Positions 56,719-64,000 of a stretch of 64,000 nucleotides of DNA are shown in pieces (positions within the stretch are counted from its first letter, which is position 1; every line of letters begins with the position of its first letter). Made by a program: the position numbers and the translations under genes. The notes beneath the pieces were generated by a model that was given only the letters and a program-made list of their open reading frames with translations, was not told where the DNA came from and did not search any database. The DNA comes from Amycolatopsis balhimycina FH 1894 (GTDB lineage: Bacteria; Actinomycetota; Actinomycetes; Mycobacteriales; Pseudonocardiaceae): assembly GCF_000384295.1 (NCBI RefSeq), contig NZ_KB913037.1, positions 5,452,822 through 5,516,821 of the forward strand. The letters run 5' to 3'.

Positions 56719-57530
56719 TCCCCGCCGTTCGTCGTCGCCACCGGCTCGATGCCGAGGCGCTGCAGCGTTTCCTTGCTCATGTCCGCGAACGGGTCGCGGC
56801 CCTTGTATCCGGTGAGGACGTCCCGCAGCGATCCTCGTTGCTTGATGTGGCCTTCGTCCATCCAGAGGGCGGAGTCGCACAGCTCGAACAGGAACTCGTC
56901 GGCGTGGCTGGCGAAAACCAGGATGCCGGAGCGCTTCACCAGGTCCTTGAGCCGGTCGCGGGCCTTGTTGAGGAACGCCGCGTCGACCGCGCCGATGCCC
57001 TCGTCGAGGATCAGGATCTCGGGGTCGATCGAGGTGACGACACCCAGCGCCAGCCGCACGCGCATACCCGTCGAGTACGTCCGCAGCGGCATCTGCAGGT
57101 AGTCGCCGAGCTCGGTGAACTCCGCGATGTCGTCGACGCGCTTCTCCATCTCCTTGGCGGTCATGCCGAGGAAGAGGCCGCGGATGATGATGTTCTCCTG
57201 CCCGGAGATCTCCGGGTCCATGCCGACGCCGAGGTCGAACACCGGCGCGATCTTGCCTTCGATCCGCGCGGAGCCGCGGGTGGGCTCGTAGATGCCGGCG
57301 AGCAGCCGCAGCAGCGTGGACTTGCCGGCGCCGTTGTGGCCGACGAGGCCGACCCGGTCACCTTCGCGGAGGTTGAGGGTCACGTCGTGCAGGGCTTCGA
57401 TGATCGGGACCTTGGTGTCGGTGCCGATCTTTCCGCCGACCTTGCCGAGGACCTTCTTCTTCATCGACCGGGTCTTCGCGTCGAAGATCGGGAAGTCGAC
57501 GAAGGCGTTGTGGACGTCAATGCTGACCAT
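56715..57530 (-). CDS. wzt: Polysaccharide ABC exporter ATPase Wzt (Rv3781-like)
   Basis: A 271-residue ABC ATPase. GLVGHNGAGKSTLLRLLAG is Walker A, YSTGMRVRLALGVVT the ABC signature (STGM variant usual for Wzt), LILDEGIGAVDAAF Walker B with the catalytic Glu, and FASHADEF the H-loop. No C-terminal carbohydrate-binding domain is attached. With Wzm it exports lipid-linked galactan across the membrane. ATG 57530 is 6 bp after the wzm stop. Confidence 0.95.
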   Translation of the reverse strand: MVSIDVHNAFVDFPIFDAKTRSMKKKVLGKVGGKIGTDTKVPIIEALHDVTLNLREGDRVGLVGHNGAGKSTLLRLLAGIYEPTRGSARIEGKIAPVFDLGVGMDPEISGQENIIIRGLFLGMTAKEMEKRVDDIAEFTELGDYLQMPLRTYSTGMRVRLALGVVTSIDPEILILDEGIGAVDAAFLNKARDRLKDLVKRSGILVFASHADEFLFELCDSALWMDEGHIKQRGSLRDVLTGYKGRDPFADMSKETLQRLGIEPVATTNGGE

Positions 57531-57536
57531 GTTGTG

Positions 57537-58490
57537 TCACACCCAGTAGGAGACGCGGGCACGGTAGTTGCGCATCGCGATGAGCGCGAGTGCCCAGCCG
57601 ATGACGGTGATGGAGCCGACCACGATCCAGTTGCCGGGCGTGAACGACTGCCCGAGCAGCGGCGCCCGGACCACCTGCATGAAGTGGTACAGCGGGTTCA
57701 GCTGGATGATCGGCAAGGCCCAGGAGGCGTTCGCGCGGGCGCCGCCCGCGAGGAGCTGGTCCACCGGCCAGACGATCGGCGTGCCGTAGAACAGCAGCTG
57801 GATCAGCGAGTTGATCACCTGCGGGATGTCGCGGAACCGGGTCGAGATGATGCCCAGCAGCAGGGTCACCCAGCCCGCGTTCAGCGCGAGCAGCGCGAAG
57901 CCCGGGATGGCCAGCAACATGGTCCAGCTGAGGCCGGGGTGGCAGTACGCGGGCCCGCCGCAAAGACCGGTCTGGTTGCCCAGTGAGTACTGGTGGTTCA
58001 ACGCGGTGAAGAAGATCGCCAGCACCGCGACGTAGACGATCATGTTGTGCGCCAGCAGCAGCGTCTGCCGCCACACCGTGCGCAGCATGTACACGCTCAG
58101 TGGCGCCGGGAGCTGCTTGATCAGCCCCTCGTTCGCGATGAACGTCTCCATGCCTTCGGCGAGGCAGCCGCTGATGAAACCCCACAGGATGAAGCCGGTG
58201 GACAGGTAGGGCAGGAACACCTGGATCGGGGTGTTGAACAGCTGCGAGTACAGCAGCCCGAGCCCGAGCGCGATGACGGCCTGGCTGATCGTGATCCAGA
58301 AGGGCCCGATCACCGAGCGGCGGTAGCGCTGCTTGATGTCCTGCCAGCCGAGGTGACCCCACAGCTCGCGGGCGCCGAAACCGGTCTTGATGTCGGCGAA
58401 GGCACGCGCGAACGTCTTGCTGTCCGACGTCGGCGGTGCCGACGTCGCTACGGGTGATTCCGCGGCCTGAACCGTGCTGGTGGCATGCAC
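57537..58490 (-). CDS. wzm: Polysaccharide ABC exporter permease Wzm (Rv3783-like)
   Basis: A 317-residue ABC-2 permease with six helices and an N-terminal cytoplasmic segment of about 45 residues. Typical features are WQDIKQRYRRSVIGPFWITIS before helix 1, NEGLIKQLPAP, and LGIISTRFRDIPQVINSLIQ. It forms the channel for galactan export with Wzt. I chose GTG at 58490 because TACCCT lies 7 nt upstream (58498-58503); a start about 75 bp earlier would run into the divergent promoter region. Confidence 0.93.
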   Translation of the reverse strand: MHATSTVQAAESPVATSAPPTSDSKTFARAFADIKTGFGARELWGHLGWQDIKQRYRRSVIGPFWITISQAVIALGLGLLYSQLFNTPIQVFLPYLSTGFILWGFISGCLAEGMETFIANEGLIKQLPAPLSVYMLRTVWRQTLLLAHNMIVYVAVLAIFFTALNHQYSLGNQTGLCGGPAYCHPGLSWTMLLAIPGFALLALNAGWVTLLLGIISTRFRDIPQVINSLIQLLFYGTPIVWPVDQLLAGGARANASWALPIIQLNPLYHFMQVVRAPLLGQSFTPGNWIVVGSITVIGWALALIAMRNYRARVSYWV

Positions 58491-58497
58491 GTGAACG

Positions 58498-58503
58498 AGG
58501 GTA
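58498..58503 (-). promoter_or_regulatory. -10 box (TACCCT) for wzm-wzt-glfT1
   Basis: On the minus strand TACCCT ends 7 nt before the GTG at 58490; no Shine-Dalgarno is visible. Confidence 0.5.
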
Positions 58504-58594
58504 CCGATGTGCCTGCCACCGGCCTGGCCACCCCGCCCGCAACCCGTCGCCGCGGTTAGTGCCAAGGTGACCTGGGTTACAGTCCGTCACGCCG

Positions 58595-58600
58595 TACGAT
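58595..58600 (+). promoter_or_regulatory. -10 box (TACGAT) for the pyruvyl-transferase-like gene
   Basis: TACGAT ends 7 nt before the ATG at 58608, divergent from the wzm promoter about 100 bp away. Confidence 0.5.
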
Positions 58601-58607
58601 TCCGCGC

Positions 58608-59846
58608 ATGGTGGTTGCCCACAGTGAGACTTCGACGCCGAAGTCGGCCCAGCGTGCTCTGTACTACGTGGTGGCTCCGGTGGGGCACCCCAACTACGGG
58701 GACGAACTCATCGCGGCGAGCTGGCTCCGCGAGCTGGCCGAAACCGCGCCGGACGCCGACGTCTGGGTGGACACGCATTCCCCCGGGCCGGCGGCGGTCC
58801 TGCTCGACGGCATCCACCCCCGGGCCAAGTTCACGGACACGCTGTGGCGGTTGTGCTGGGAAGCGCCGTCGGAGGATCCGTGGCAGGCGGCGGCCTGGGT
58901 GCGCGAAGCGGTGCACAACCCCGGCATGATGCCTCGCCTGCACGGCGGGATCGAGCTGCTCGCGACGGCCGACGTCGTGCACGTCGTCGGTGGCGGCTAC
59001 ATCAACAAGCTGTGGCCCAAGCAGATCGGTCTCTTCGCCGGGGCCGCCGCGGCGGTGGAAAGGTCGGGTGGCCGGGCCGCGATGACCGGGCACGGTCTCG
59101 TGCCGGCCTGCGACGACGTCGCCCCCCTCCTGCTGAGCGTGCTCGACCACTTCGAGGTCGTCGAGGTCCGGGACGAAGCTTCGGCGGCGCTCGTGGACGT
59201 GCAGCCCGGGATCGACGACGCGTTCCTCGGCATCGGCCCGCACCGCTACGAGACGGCCGACGACCAGCCCGAGGTCATGCTCTGCCTGCAGTCGGACCTC
59301 GTCGAGGTCGGCATCGGCAAGCTGGCCGGCGCGGTGCTGTCGATGCTGCGAGCGTGGAAGGTGCCGCCGGAGCGCATCGGCGTCGTCGAGGGCGTGCCGC
59401 GCGTCGACCGCGAGGTGTTCGCCTTGCTGGAGCGCGAGCTGCCCGGTGCCCGGTTCTACCCGTTCTCCCACATCTGGGCGCACGGCCTGCCGGCCAACCC
59501 CCGGCAGACCTGGATCTCCACCCGGTTCCACGTGCACATGCTGGCCGCGGCCGCGGGAGCGTCCGGGGTCGCGGTGTCGGTGAACCCGGATTACTACGCG
59601 ACGAAGCACCGCTCGCTGGCCGCGCTGGGCTCCAACTGGACGGTGCTGGAAGACCTCGGCCAGGTGCCGGACCGGCCCACGGCCGGCGGCTATGCGCCCG
59701 ACGTCCTCGAGCGGCTGCGGAAGGCGAAGGTGGACGTGGCGCGGACCGTCTACGCCCCCGTCGAGCGCCGGCAGCAGCCCGACGCGACGCCCGAGCCACG
59801 GCCGGAGTCCCTGAGGCGGCGCTGGTCGAGGCGAATTCTCGGCTGA
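58608..59846 (+). CDS. Polysaccharide pyruvyl transferase family protein
   Basis: A 412-residue protein of the PS_pyruv_trans family. GHPNYGDELIAASWLREL near the N-terminus is the family opening, VVHVVGGGYINKLWP and ISTRFHVHMLAAAAG follow, the latter with the conserved Arg-x-His. Members add ketal pyruvate to sugars using phosphoenolpyruvate, but some act otherwise. It is divergent from the galactan export operon, so a wall-glycan substrate is a reasonable guess. Leaderless start at 58608. Confidence 0.85.
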   Translation: MVVAHSETSTPKSAQRALYYVVAPVGHPNYGDELIAASWLRELAETAPDADVWVDTHSPGPAAVLLDGIHPRAKFTDTLWRLCWEAPSEDPWQAAAWVREAVHNPGMMPRLHGGIELLATADVVHVVGGGYINKLWPKQIGLFAGAAAAVERSGGRAAMTGHGLVPACDDVAPLLLSVLDHFEVVEVRDEASAALVDVQPGIDDAFLGIGPHRYETADDQPEVMLCLQSDLVEVGIGKLAGAVLSMLRAWKVPPERIGVVEGVPRVDREVFALLERELPGARFYPFSHIWAHGLPANPRQTWISTRFHVHMLAAAAGASGVAVSVNPDYYATKHRSLAALGSNWTVLEDLGQVPDRPTAGGYAPDVLERLRKAKVDVARTVYAPVERRQQPDATPEPRPESLRRRWSRRILG

Positions 59847-59876
59847 TCGAGGACCGATCCTGTCCGCGATGGGTTC

Positions 59877-59882
59877 TACCGT
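59877..59882 (+). promoter_or_regulatory. -10 box (TACCGT) for the epoxide hydrolase gene
   Basis: TACCGT ends 6 nt before the ATG at 59889. Confidence 0.5.
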
Positions 59883-59888
59883 CGGGAC

Positions 59889-61034
59889 ATGACTTCGGAA
59901 ATCACCCCGTTCCGCATCGACGTCCCGCAGGCCGGAATCGACGACCTCCGCACGCGGCTGGCGAACACCCGCTGGCCGGACCAGCCCGCCGGCGCGGGCT
60001 GGCGGCTCGGCGCGCCGGTCGACTACGTACGTGAGCTGGCCGAGTACTGGCGGATGGGCTTCGACTGGCGGGCGCAGGAGGAGCGAATCAACGCGTTCCC
60101 GCAGTTCACGATCACGATCGACGGCACGAACGTGCACTTCCTGCACGTGACCTCACCCGAGCCGGAAGCGACGCCGGTGCTGCTCACGCACGGCTGGCCG
60201 GGGTCGATCGTCGAGTTCCTGGACGTCATCGGTCCGCTGACGGACCCCCGCGCGTATGGCGGCGACCCGGCGGACGCCCTGCACGTGGTGGTCCCGTCGA
60301 TCCCCGGCTACGGCTTCTCGGGCCCGACACTGGAGCCGGACTGGGACCAGGACCGCATCGCGCGCGCGTTCGCGGAGCTGATGACCCGCCTGGGCTACCC
60401 CCGTTTCGGCGCCCACGGCGGCGACTGGGGCGCGATCATCTCCCGCGAGCTGGCGGTGCGGTTCCCGGAGCGGCTGCTGGGCATCCACGTGACGATGCTG
60501 CCGTCGGCGGTCGTACGGGGCGAAGCCGACCTCGAGGGTCTCGAAGAGATCGACAAGGGAAGGCGCTCACTGGAGAAGAGCACGAAGTTCTCTCGCGAGG
60601 GCATCGGCTACGCGATGATCCAGTCGACGAAGCCGCAGACGCTGGCGTACGGGCTCCACGACTCCCCGGCAGGCCAGCTGGCCTGGATCGCGGAGAAGTT
60701 CAGGTCGTTCTCGAACGCGGGGGAGGACCTCATCGACCGCGACGACCTCCTGGCGGACGTATCGATCTACTGGTTCACGGAGACGGCGAACTCGTCGGCG
60801 CGGTCGTACACGGCCTTCACGGGCGGCTGGGGCGCGCCACTCCCGCCGAACACGGTGCCGACGGCGGTCGCGGTCTTCCCGGACGACATCGGCCTGCCGA
60901 TCCGGGCATTGGCGGAGCGAACGGACAAGATCGTCCGTTGGACGGAGTTCCCGACCGGCGGCCATTTCCCGGCCCTGGAGGAACCGGACGCACTGATCGG
61001 CGACATCCGGGCGTTCTTCAGCTCACTGGGCTGA
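59889..61034 (+). CDS. Epoxide hydrolase (microsomal type, EHN domain)
   Basis: A 381-residue alpha/beta hydrolase. The N-terminal EHN domain (FRIDVPQAGIDDLRTRLANTRW) is typical of microsomal-type epoxide hydrolases. HGWPGS is the oxyanion-hole loop, GGDWGA carries nucleophile Asp179, a late acidic residue is the charge-relay partner, and TGGHFPALEEPD supplies base His359. Hydrolysis of epoxides to diols is expected; the physiological substrate is unknown. Convergent with bpa across a dyad-rich 222-bp gap. Confidence 0.9.
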   Translation: MTSEITPFRIDVPQAGIDDLRTRLANTRWPDQPAGAGWRLGAPVDYVRELAEYWRMGFDWRAQEERINAFPQFTITIDGTNVHFLHVTSPEPEATPVLLTHGWPGSIVEFLDVIGPLTDPRAYGGDPADALHVVVPSIPGYGFSGPTLEPDWDQDRIARAFAELMTRLGYPRFGAHGGDWGAIISRELAVRFPERLLGIHVTMLPSAVVRGEADLEGLEEIDKGRRSLEKSTKFSREGIGYAMIQSTKPQTLAYGLHDSPAGQLAWIAEKFRSFSNAGEDLIDRDDLLADVSIYWFTETANSSARSYTAFTGGWGAPLPPNTVPTAVAVFPDDIGLPIRALAERTDKIVRWTEFPTGGHFPALEEPDALIGDIRAFFSSLG

Positions 61035-61057
61035 GAACAGCCTGGCCTCGCGGGGTG

Positions 61058-61133
61058 CGGGGGACTTTCCTGGGGCGGGCCGCCACCGCCTGCAGCCGCT
61101 CGACGCGGCGCCCGTCCCGAAACTTCCCCCGCC
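61058..61133. repeat. Imperfect GC-rich inverted repeat
   Basis: GCGGGGGACTTTCC near 61058 is roughly mirrored by GAAACTTCCCCCGC near 61120. Matching is partial, and the arms sit in the convergent gap between the epoxide hydrolase and bpa genes. It may be a degenerate terminator or repeat remnant. Confidence 0.35.
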
Positions 61134-61199
61134 CTCCCTGGGGGGCGTCCCCAAGTCCAGTCTATCGGCGCCCCCGGACGGAACCCGCGGCAAAGCGAG

Positions 61200-61242
61200 T
61201 TGTCCACAGGGGTTGTCCACATGTCCCTCAGTCTGTGGACAA
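61200..61242. promoter_or_regulatory. Cluster of three DnaA boxes
   Basis: TTGTCCACA at 61200-61208 and 61213-61221 and TGTGGACAA at 61234-61242 are three exact actinobacterial DnaA boxes. The second and third form an 11-bp inverted repeat (GGTTGTCCACA), so a hairpin terminator between convergent genes is the alternative. Confidence 0.65.
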
Positions 61243-61256
61243 CCCCGCGGCGCACC

Positions 61257-61817
61257 TCAGAGGTACTGGCCCGTCCCCGAAATCCCCGGCCCGTGGTCAT
61301 GCCCGTGCCCGGCCACACCCGAAGAACCGGCGGGCAGCCCCCGCCGCATCTGCTCGAGCTGGACGCGGGCCGCCATCTGCTGGGCGAACAGGGCCGTCTG
61401 GATTCCGCTGAACAGGCCCTCCAGCCAGCCCACCAGCTGGGCCTGGGCGATCCGCAGCTCCGCGTCCGACGGCGTCGAGTCGTCGGTGAACGGGTGGACC
61501 AGCCGCTCCAGCTCGTCCTGCAGCTCCGGGGCCAGTGCCTTCTCCAGCTCGCGGATCGACGTCTGGTGGATCTCGCGCACCCGCGTGCGGGACGCGTCGT
61601 CCAGCGGGGCCGCGCGGACCTCCTCGAGGAGCTGCTTGATCATCGTGCCGATCCGCATCACCTTCGCCGGCTCCTCGACGAGGTCGCCGACCGATTCGGG
61701 GTGGTCGTCCGCGGGCAGCGGCGCCGCGTCCACCGGCGTGCCGTCCGGTCCGACGACCACCACGTGGGGTGAAGATTCCTGGCCCGGGTCACCCGCTGTG
61801 AAGTTCGGCTCGGTCAT
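61257..61817 (-). CDS. bpa: Bacterial proteasome activator Bpa (PafE)
   Basis: A 186-residue protein with a helical core (KVMRIGTMIKQLLEEVR, RVREIHQTSIRELEKAL, QAQLVGWLEGLFSGIQTALF) and a flexible His/Gly-rich tail ending GTGQYL. The C-terminal GQYL is the docking motif that opens the 20S proteasome alpha ring. Bpa rings feed unfolded proteins to the proteasome without ATP. Rv3780 in M. tuberculosis has the same neighbours (Rv3778c, Rv3781). ATG at 61817 is preferred; an ATG 9 bp earlier is possible. Confidence 0.95.
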   Translation of the reverse strand: MTEPNFTAGDPGQESSPHVVVVGPDGTPVDAAPLPADDHPESVGDLVEEPAKVMRIGTMIKQLLEEVRAAPLDDASRTRVREIHQTSIRELEKALAPELQDELERLVHPFTDDSTPSDAELRIAQAQLVGWLEGLFSGIQTALFAQQMAARVQLEQMRRGLPAGSSGVAGHGHDHGPGISGTGQYL

Positions 61818-61948
61818 GTGCTCCATCCTGGCTTGCGTTCGACACGCTCCGCGACACCCACGGGGTGTCCGTCTCCGAGCGTAGCGGCTTCGCGGGTTCC
61901 CGGTGGCTCTCCACCCAACCCCGGACGCACGGCGAAACCGCACGTCCG

Positions 61949-61954
61949 TACGGT
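61949..61954 (+). promoter_or_regulatory. -10 box (TACGGT) for the class V aminotransferase-like gene
   Basis: TACGGT ends 6 nt before the ATG at 61961; there is no Shine-Dalgarno. Confidence 0.5.
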
Positions 61955-61960
61955 GTCCCC

Positions 61961-63160
61961 ATGGCGTTCGACGTCGCTCGTATCCGTGGGCTCTTTCCCG
62001 CGCTGGGTGACGGCTGGATTCACTTCGACGGCCTCCCCGGAATGCTGGTACCGGAACAGGTCGCTTCGGCCGTTTCCACGGCGATGCGCGCACCGGTGTC
62101 CGGGCCGGGCGGAGCGTTTCCGGCCTCACAACGTGCGGAAAGCATCGTGACCGCGGCCCGCCGGGCCGTGGCCGACCTGGTCGGGGCCGACCCGGCTGCC
62201 GTCGTGCTCGGGCCGAGCGCGCCGGTGATGCTGCGCCGGCTCGTCGACGCGCTCGCCGAGCGCTGGACCATCGGCGACGAGCTCGTCGTGTCGAGGCTCG
62301 ACGAGCAGGCCAACCTGGCGCCGTGGCAGCGCGCCGCGAAGCGCGTCGGCGCCGTCGTGCGCTGGGGCGAGATCGACATCGAGACCTGCGAGCTGCCCGC
62401 GTGGCAGTACGAGCAGCTCGTGTCGGCGCGCACCAAGGCCGTCGCGGTCACGCTCGCGTCCGGTTCCGTCGGGACCCGGCCGGACGTGCCGACGATCATC
62501 GAGTTCGCCAAGCGGGTCGGCGCGCTCGTCGTCGTCGACGCCACCTACGCCGCGCCGTTCCTGCCGCTGGACATCAACGCCCTCGGTGCCGACGTCATGG
62601 TCGTGTCCGCGCAGGCCTGGGGCGGTCCCTCGGTGGGCGCCCTGGTCTTCCGCGACCCCGAGCTGATCGAGCGGATCCAGCCGGCGTCGCTCGACCCGAT
62701 GGCCCGTGGTGCCGCGCGTCTGGAGCTCGGCCCGCACGCCTACCCGCTGCTGGCCGGGCTGATCGCGTCGATCGACTACCTCGCGGGCCTCGACGACGCC
62801 GCCAGCGGCTCGCGGCGTGAACGCCTGGTCACCTCGCTCGGCTCCGCGAAGTCGTACCACGCCGGGCTGCTCGCGCAGCTGTCGACGGAACTGCTGTCGC
62901 TGCGCCACATCATGGTCATCGGCAACGCCATGCGCCGCATCCCCGCGCTGGCCTTCGCCGTCGCCGGCAAGAAGGCGCCCGAGGTCGCCGAGTACCTGGC
63001 GACGCAAGGGCTGTGCGCCTTCGCCGATGACGGCACGAGCGGTGTCTTCGCGTCACTGGGTGTCGGAGAAGTGGGCGGCGCCGTGCGGATCGGGCTCGCC
63101 CACTACTCCAACGTCTTCGAGATCAACCAGCTCGTGCGGGTTCTCGACGAACTCCGCTAA
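61961..63160 (+). CDS. Class V aminotransferase / cysteine desulfurase-like protein lacking the PLP lysine (Rv3778c-like)
   Basis: A 399-residue fold-type I protein similar to class V aminotransferases. FDGLPGMLVPEQVASAV opens it, LGPSAPVMLRRLVDAL is the phosphate loop region, SRLDEQANLAPWQ follows and VVDATYAAPFLPLDINALG gives the Asp that would contact PLP. The lysine motif SxxK-GP-VG is replaced: the sequence reads SAQAWGGPSVGAL, with Ala219 in the lysine position (codon 62615-62617). PLP catalysis is therefore doubtful unless another residue substitutes. It is convergent with the quinone oxidoreductase gene by 4 bp. Confidence 0.85.
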   Translation: MAFDVARIRGLFPALGDGWIHFDGLPGMLVPEQVASAVSTAMRAPVSGPGGAFPASQRAESIVTAARRAVADLVGADPAAVVLGPSAPVMLRRLVDALAERWTIGDELVVSRLDEQANLAPWQRAAKRVGAVVRWGEIDIETCELPAWQYEQLVSARTKAVAVTLASGSVGTRPDVPTIIEFAKRVGALVVVDATYAAPFLPLDINALGADVMVVSAQAWGGPSVGALVFRDPELIERIQPASLDPMARGAARLELGPHAYPLLAGLIASIDYLAGLDDAASGSRRERLVTSLGSAKSYHAGLLAQLSTELLSLRHIMVIGNAMRRIPALAFAVAGKKAPEVAEYLATQGLCAFADDGTSGVFASLGVGEVGGAVRIGLAHYSNVFEINQLVRVLDELR

Positions 63161-64000
63161 GACTTCGCCGCCAGCAGGACCTTGCCGAACACACTGCCCT
63201 CTTCCAGGATCCGGTGCGCGGACGCGGCTTCGGCCATCGGCACGACCTGGCCGACGATCGGCTTGACCGAGCCCTGCTCGACCAGCGGCCACAGGCGCTC
63301 GCGGACGTCGGCGACGATCGCCGCCTTCTGGGCCGGCGGGCGGAACCGCAGGCCCGCGGCGAACACGCTGGCCCGCTTGCCGAGCAGCGTGCCGACGTTC
63401 AGCTCACCCTTGACCCCGCCCTGCATGCCGATGATGACGAGCCGGCCGTCCTGCTGCAGCGCGTCGACGTTGCGGCCCAGGTAGGACGCGCCCATGTTGT
63501 CGAGGATGACGTTCGCGCCGCCGGTCTCCTCGCGGAGCACCTTGACGAAGTCGTCTTCCTTGTAGTTGATCGTGACGTCGGCGCCGAGCTGGCGGCAGCT
63601 CTCGAGCCGGTCGGCCGAGCCCGCGGTGACGGCGACGGTGGCGCCGAGCGCCTTCCCGACCTGGATGGCGTGCGTGCCGATCCCGCCGGCGCCGCCGTGG
63701 ACCAGCAGCACCTCGCCTTCGGCGAGCTTCGCGTGCATCACGACGTTCGCCCACACCGTGCAGGCCACCTCGGGCAGCGCGGCCGCGGTGAGCAGGTCGA
63801 TCTCGGCCGGCACCGGCAGCAGCTGCCCGGCCGGGACAACGGCCTTCTCCGCGTAGCCACCGCCGGAGAGCAGCGCGCAGACTTCGTCGCCGACTTTCCA
63901 GCCTGCAGTGTCTTCCAAGCCCTCGCCGAGTTCGGCGATCGTGCCGGAACACTCCAGGCCGAGGGTTTCGCTGGCTCCGGGCGGCGGCGGGTAGTGGCCC
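63157..64000 (-). CDS. NADPH:quinone oxidoreductase-type MDR protein (Rv3777-like), 5' end outside window
   Basis: At least 281 residues of a zinc-independent medium-chain dehydrogenase; the frame runs through the right edge, so the N-terminus is missing. GHYPPPPGASETLGLECSGTI is the N-terminal catalytic domain entry, GDEVCALLSGGGYAEK follows, and VHGGAGGIGTHAIQVGKALGA is the NADPH-binding motif. NYKEDDF and ILDNMGASYLGRNVDAL are typical of quinone oxidoreductases such as QOR/Rv3777. It would reduce quinones or enones with NADPH. Confidence 0.9.
   Translation of the reverse strand, partial: GHYPPPPGASETLGLECSGTIAELGEGLEDTAGWKVGDEVCALLSGGGYAEKAVVPAGQLLPVPAEIDLLTAAALPEVACTVWANVVMHAKLAEGEVLLVHGGAGGIGTHAIQVGKALGATVAVTAGSADRLESCRQLGADVTINYKEDDFVKVLREETGGANVILDNMGASYLGRNVDALQQDGRLVIIGMQGGVKGELNVGTLLGKRASVFAAGLRFRPPAQKAAIVADVRERLWPLVEQGSVKPIVGQVVPMAEAASAHRILEEGSVFGKVLLAAKS

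Noticed and set aside
61200..61242. Replication origin
   Set aside because: Three DnaA boxes are too few, and no dnaA, dnaN, recF, gyrB or rpmH genes are nearby. The repeat at 30227 is similar, so a titration site or terminator is more likely.

Overview
The window is high-GC actinomycete chromosome. Gene content points to the Pseudonocardiaceae, most likely Amycolatopsis. It holds the galactan and arabinan precursor genes of a type IV (arabinogalactan) wall (glf, glfT1, glfT2, dprE1, dprE2, a UbiA-type DPPR synthase), the proteasome activator Bpa, EspG/PE/PPE-like type VII genes, DUF3558 lipoproteins and a SARP-AfsR regulator. The genus is an inference; there is no rRNA gene to confirm it. 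No rRNA, tRNA or CRISPR array was seen. Starts were chosen from Shine-Dalgarno spacing or, for about 15 genes, from a TAnnnT -10 box lying only 5-8 nt before the start codon, which suggests leaderless transcripts.

Layout. 1-8892: a zincin and septum-formation pair, a DUF1190-like / ATP-grasp ligase / DUF350 operon (compare E. coli yjfM-yjfC-yjfL), a haloalkane dehalogenase, a class III aminotransferase, serS and a DUF3558 lipoprotein. 8889-21581: an L-2-hydroxyglutarate oxidase, a giant SARP regulator, a surface-sugar operon (DegT aminotransferase, epimerase, GT4, acetyltransferase), a Uma2 nuclease, a SigE-family sigma / membrane anti-sigma-like pair facing a secreted paralogue of the membrane protein's ectodomain, and an M28 peptidase. 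21578-30223: the most unusual stretch. It combines a Gfo/Idh dehydrogenase and a DegT aminotransferase (a GnnA/GnnB-like pair) with a true LpxA-type acyltransferase, a dedicated acyl carrier protein, a FabG-like SDR, an acyl-adenylating ligase, LuxE-like and LuxC-like proteins and an UPF0104 membrane protein. 30273-42065: large membrane proteins (two DUF6541 paralogues, two GT-C-like proteins), a PlsC acyltransferase, an IS110-family element lodged in a hairpin repeat, a HAD phosphatase and an LLM oxidoreductase.

42145-51872 is the arabinogalactan block: Glf, a PAP2 phosphatase, UbiA/DPPR synthase, an AftB-like GT-C enzyme, DprE2-DprE1, GtrA and GlfT2. 52333-55760 is a type VII accessory module (EspG, PE-like, DUF3558, PPE-like). 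55807-58490 is the galactan initiation and export operon wzm-wzt-glfT1. The right end (58608-64000) carries a pyruvyl-transferase-like protein, an epoxide hydrolase, bpa, a class V aminotransferase-like protein lacking the PLP lysine, and a truncated quinone oxidoreductase. Gene content resembles M. tuberculosis Rv3777-Rv3813 and Rv3834c-Rv3836, with rearrangement.

How the genes fit together. Glf makes UDP-galactofuranose. GlfT1 and GlfT2 build galactan on a lipid carrier, and Wzm/Wzt exports it. UbiA, the PAP2 phosphatase and DprE1/DprE2 make decaprenyl-phospho-arabinose, the donor for membrane GT-C arabinosyltransferases. The neighbouring LpxA/ACP/LuxCE cluster probably makes an N-acylated amino-sugar or aldehyde-derived cell-surface product that has not been characterised. 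Palindromic repeats and DnaA-box-like dyads sit in several convergent intergenic gaps.
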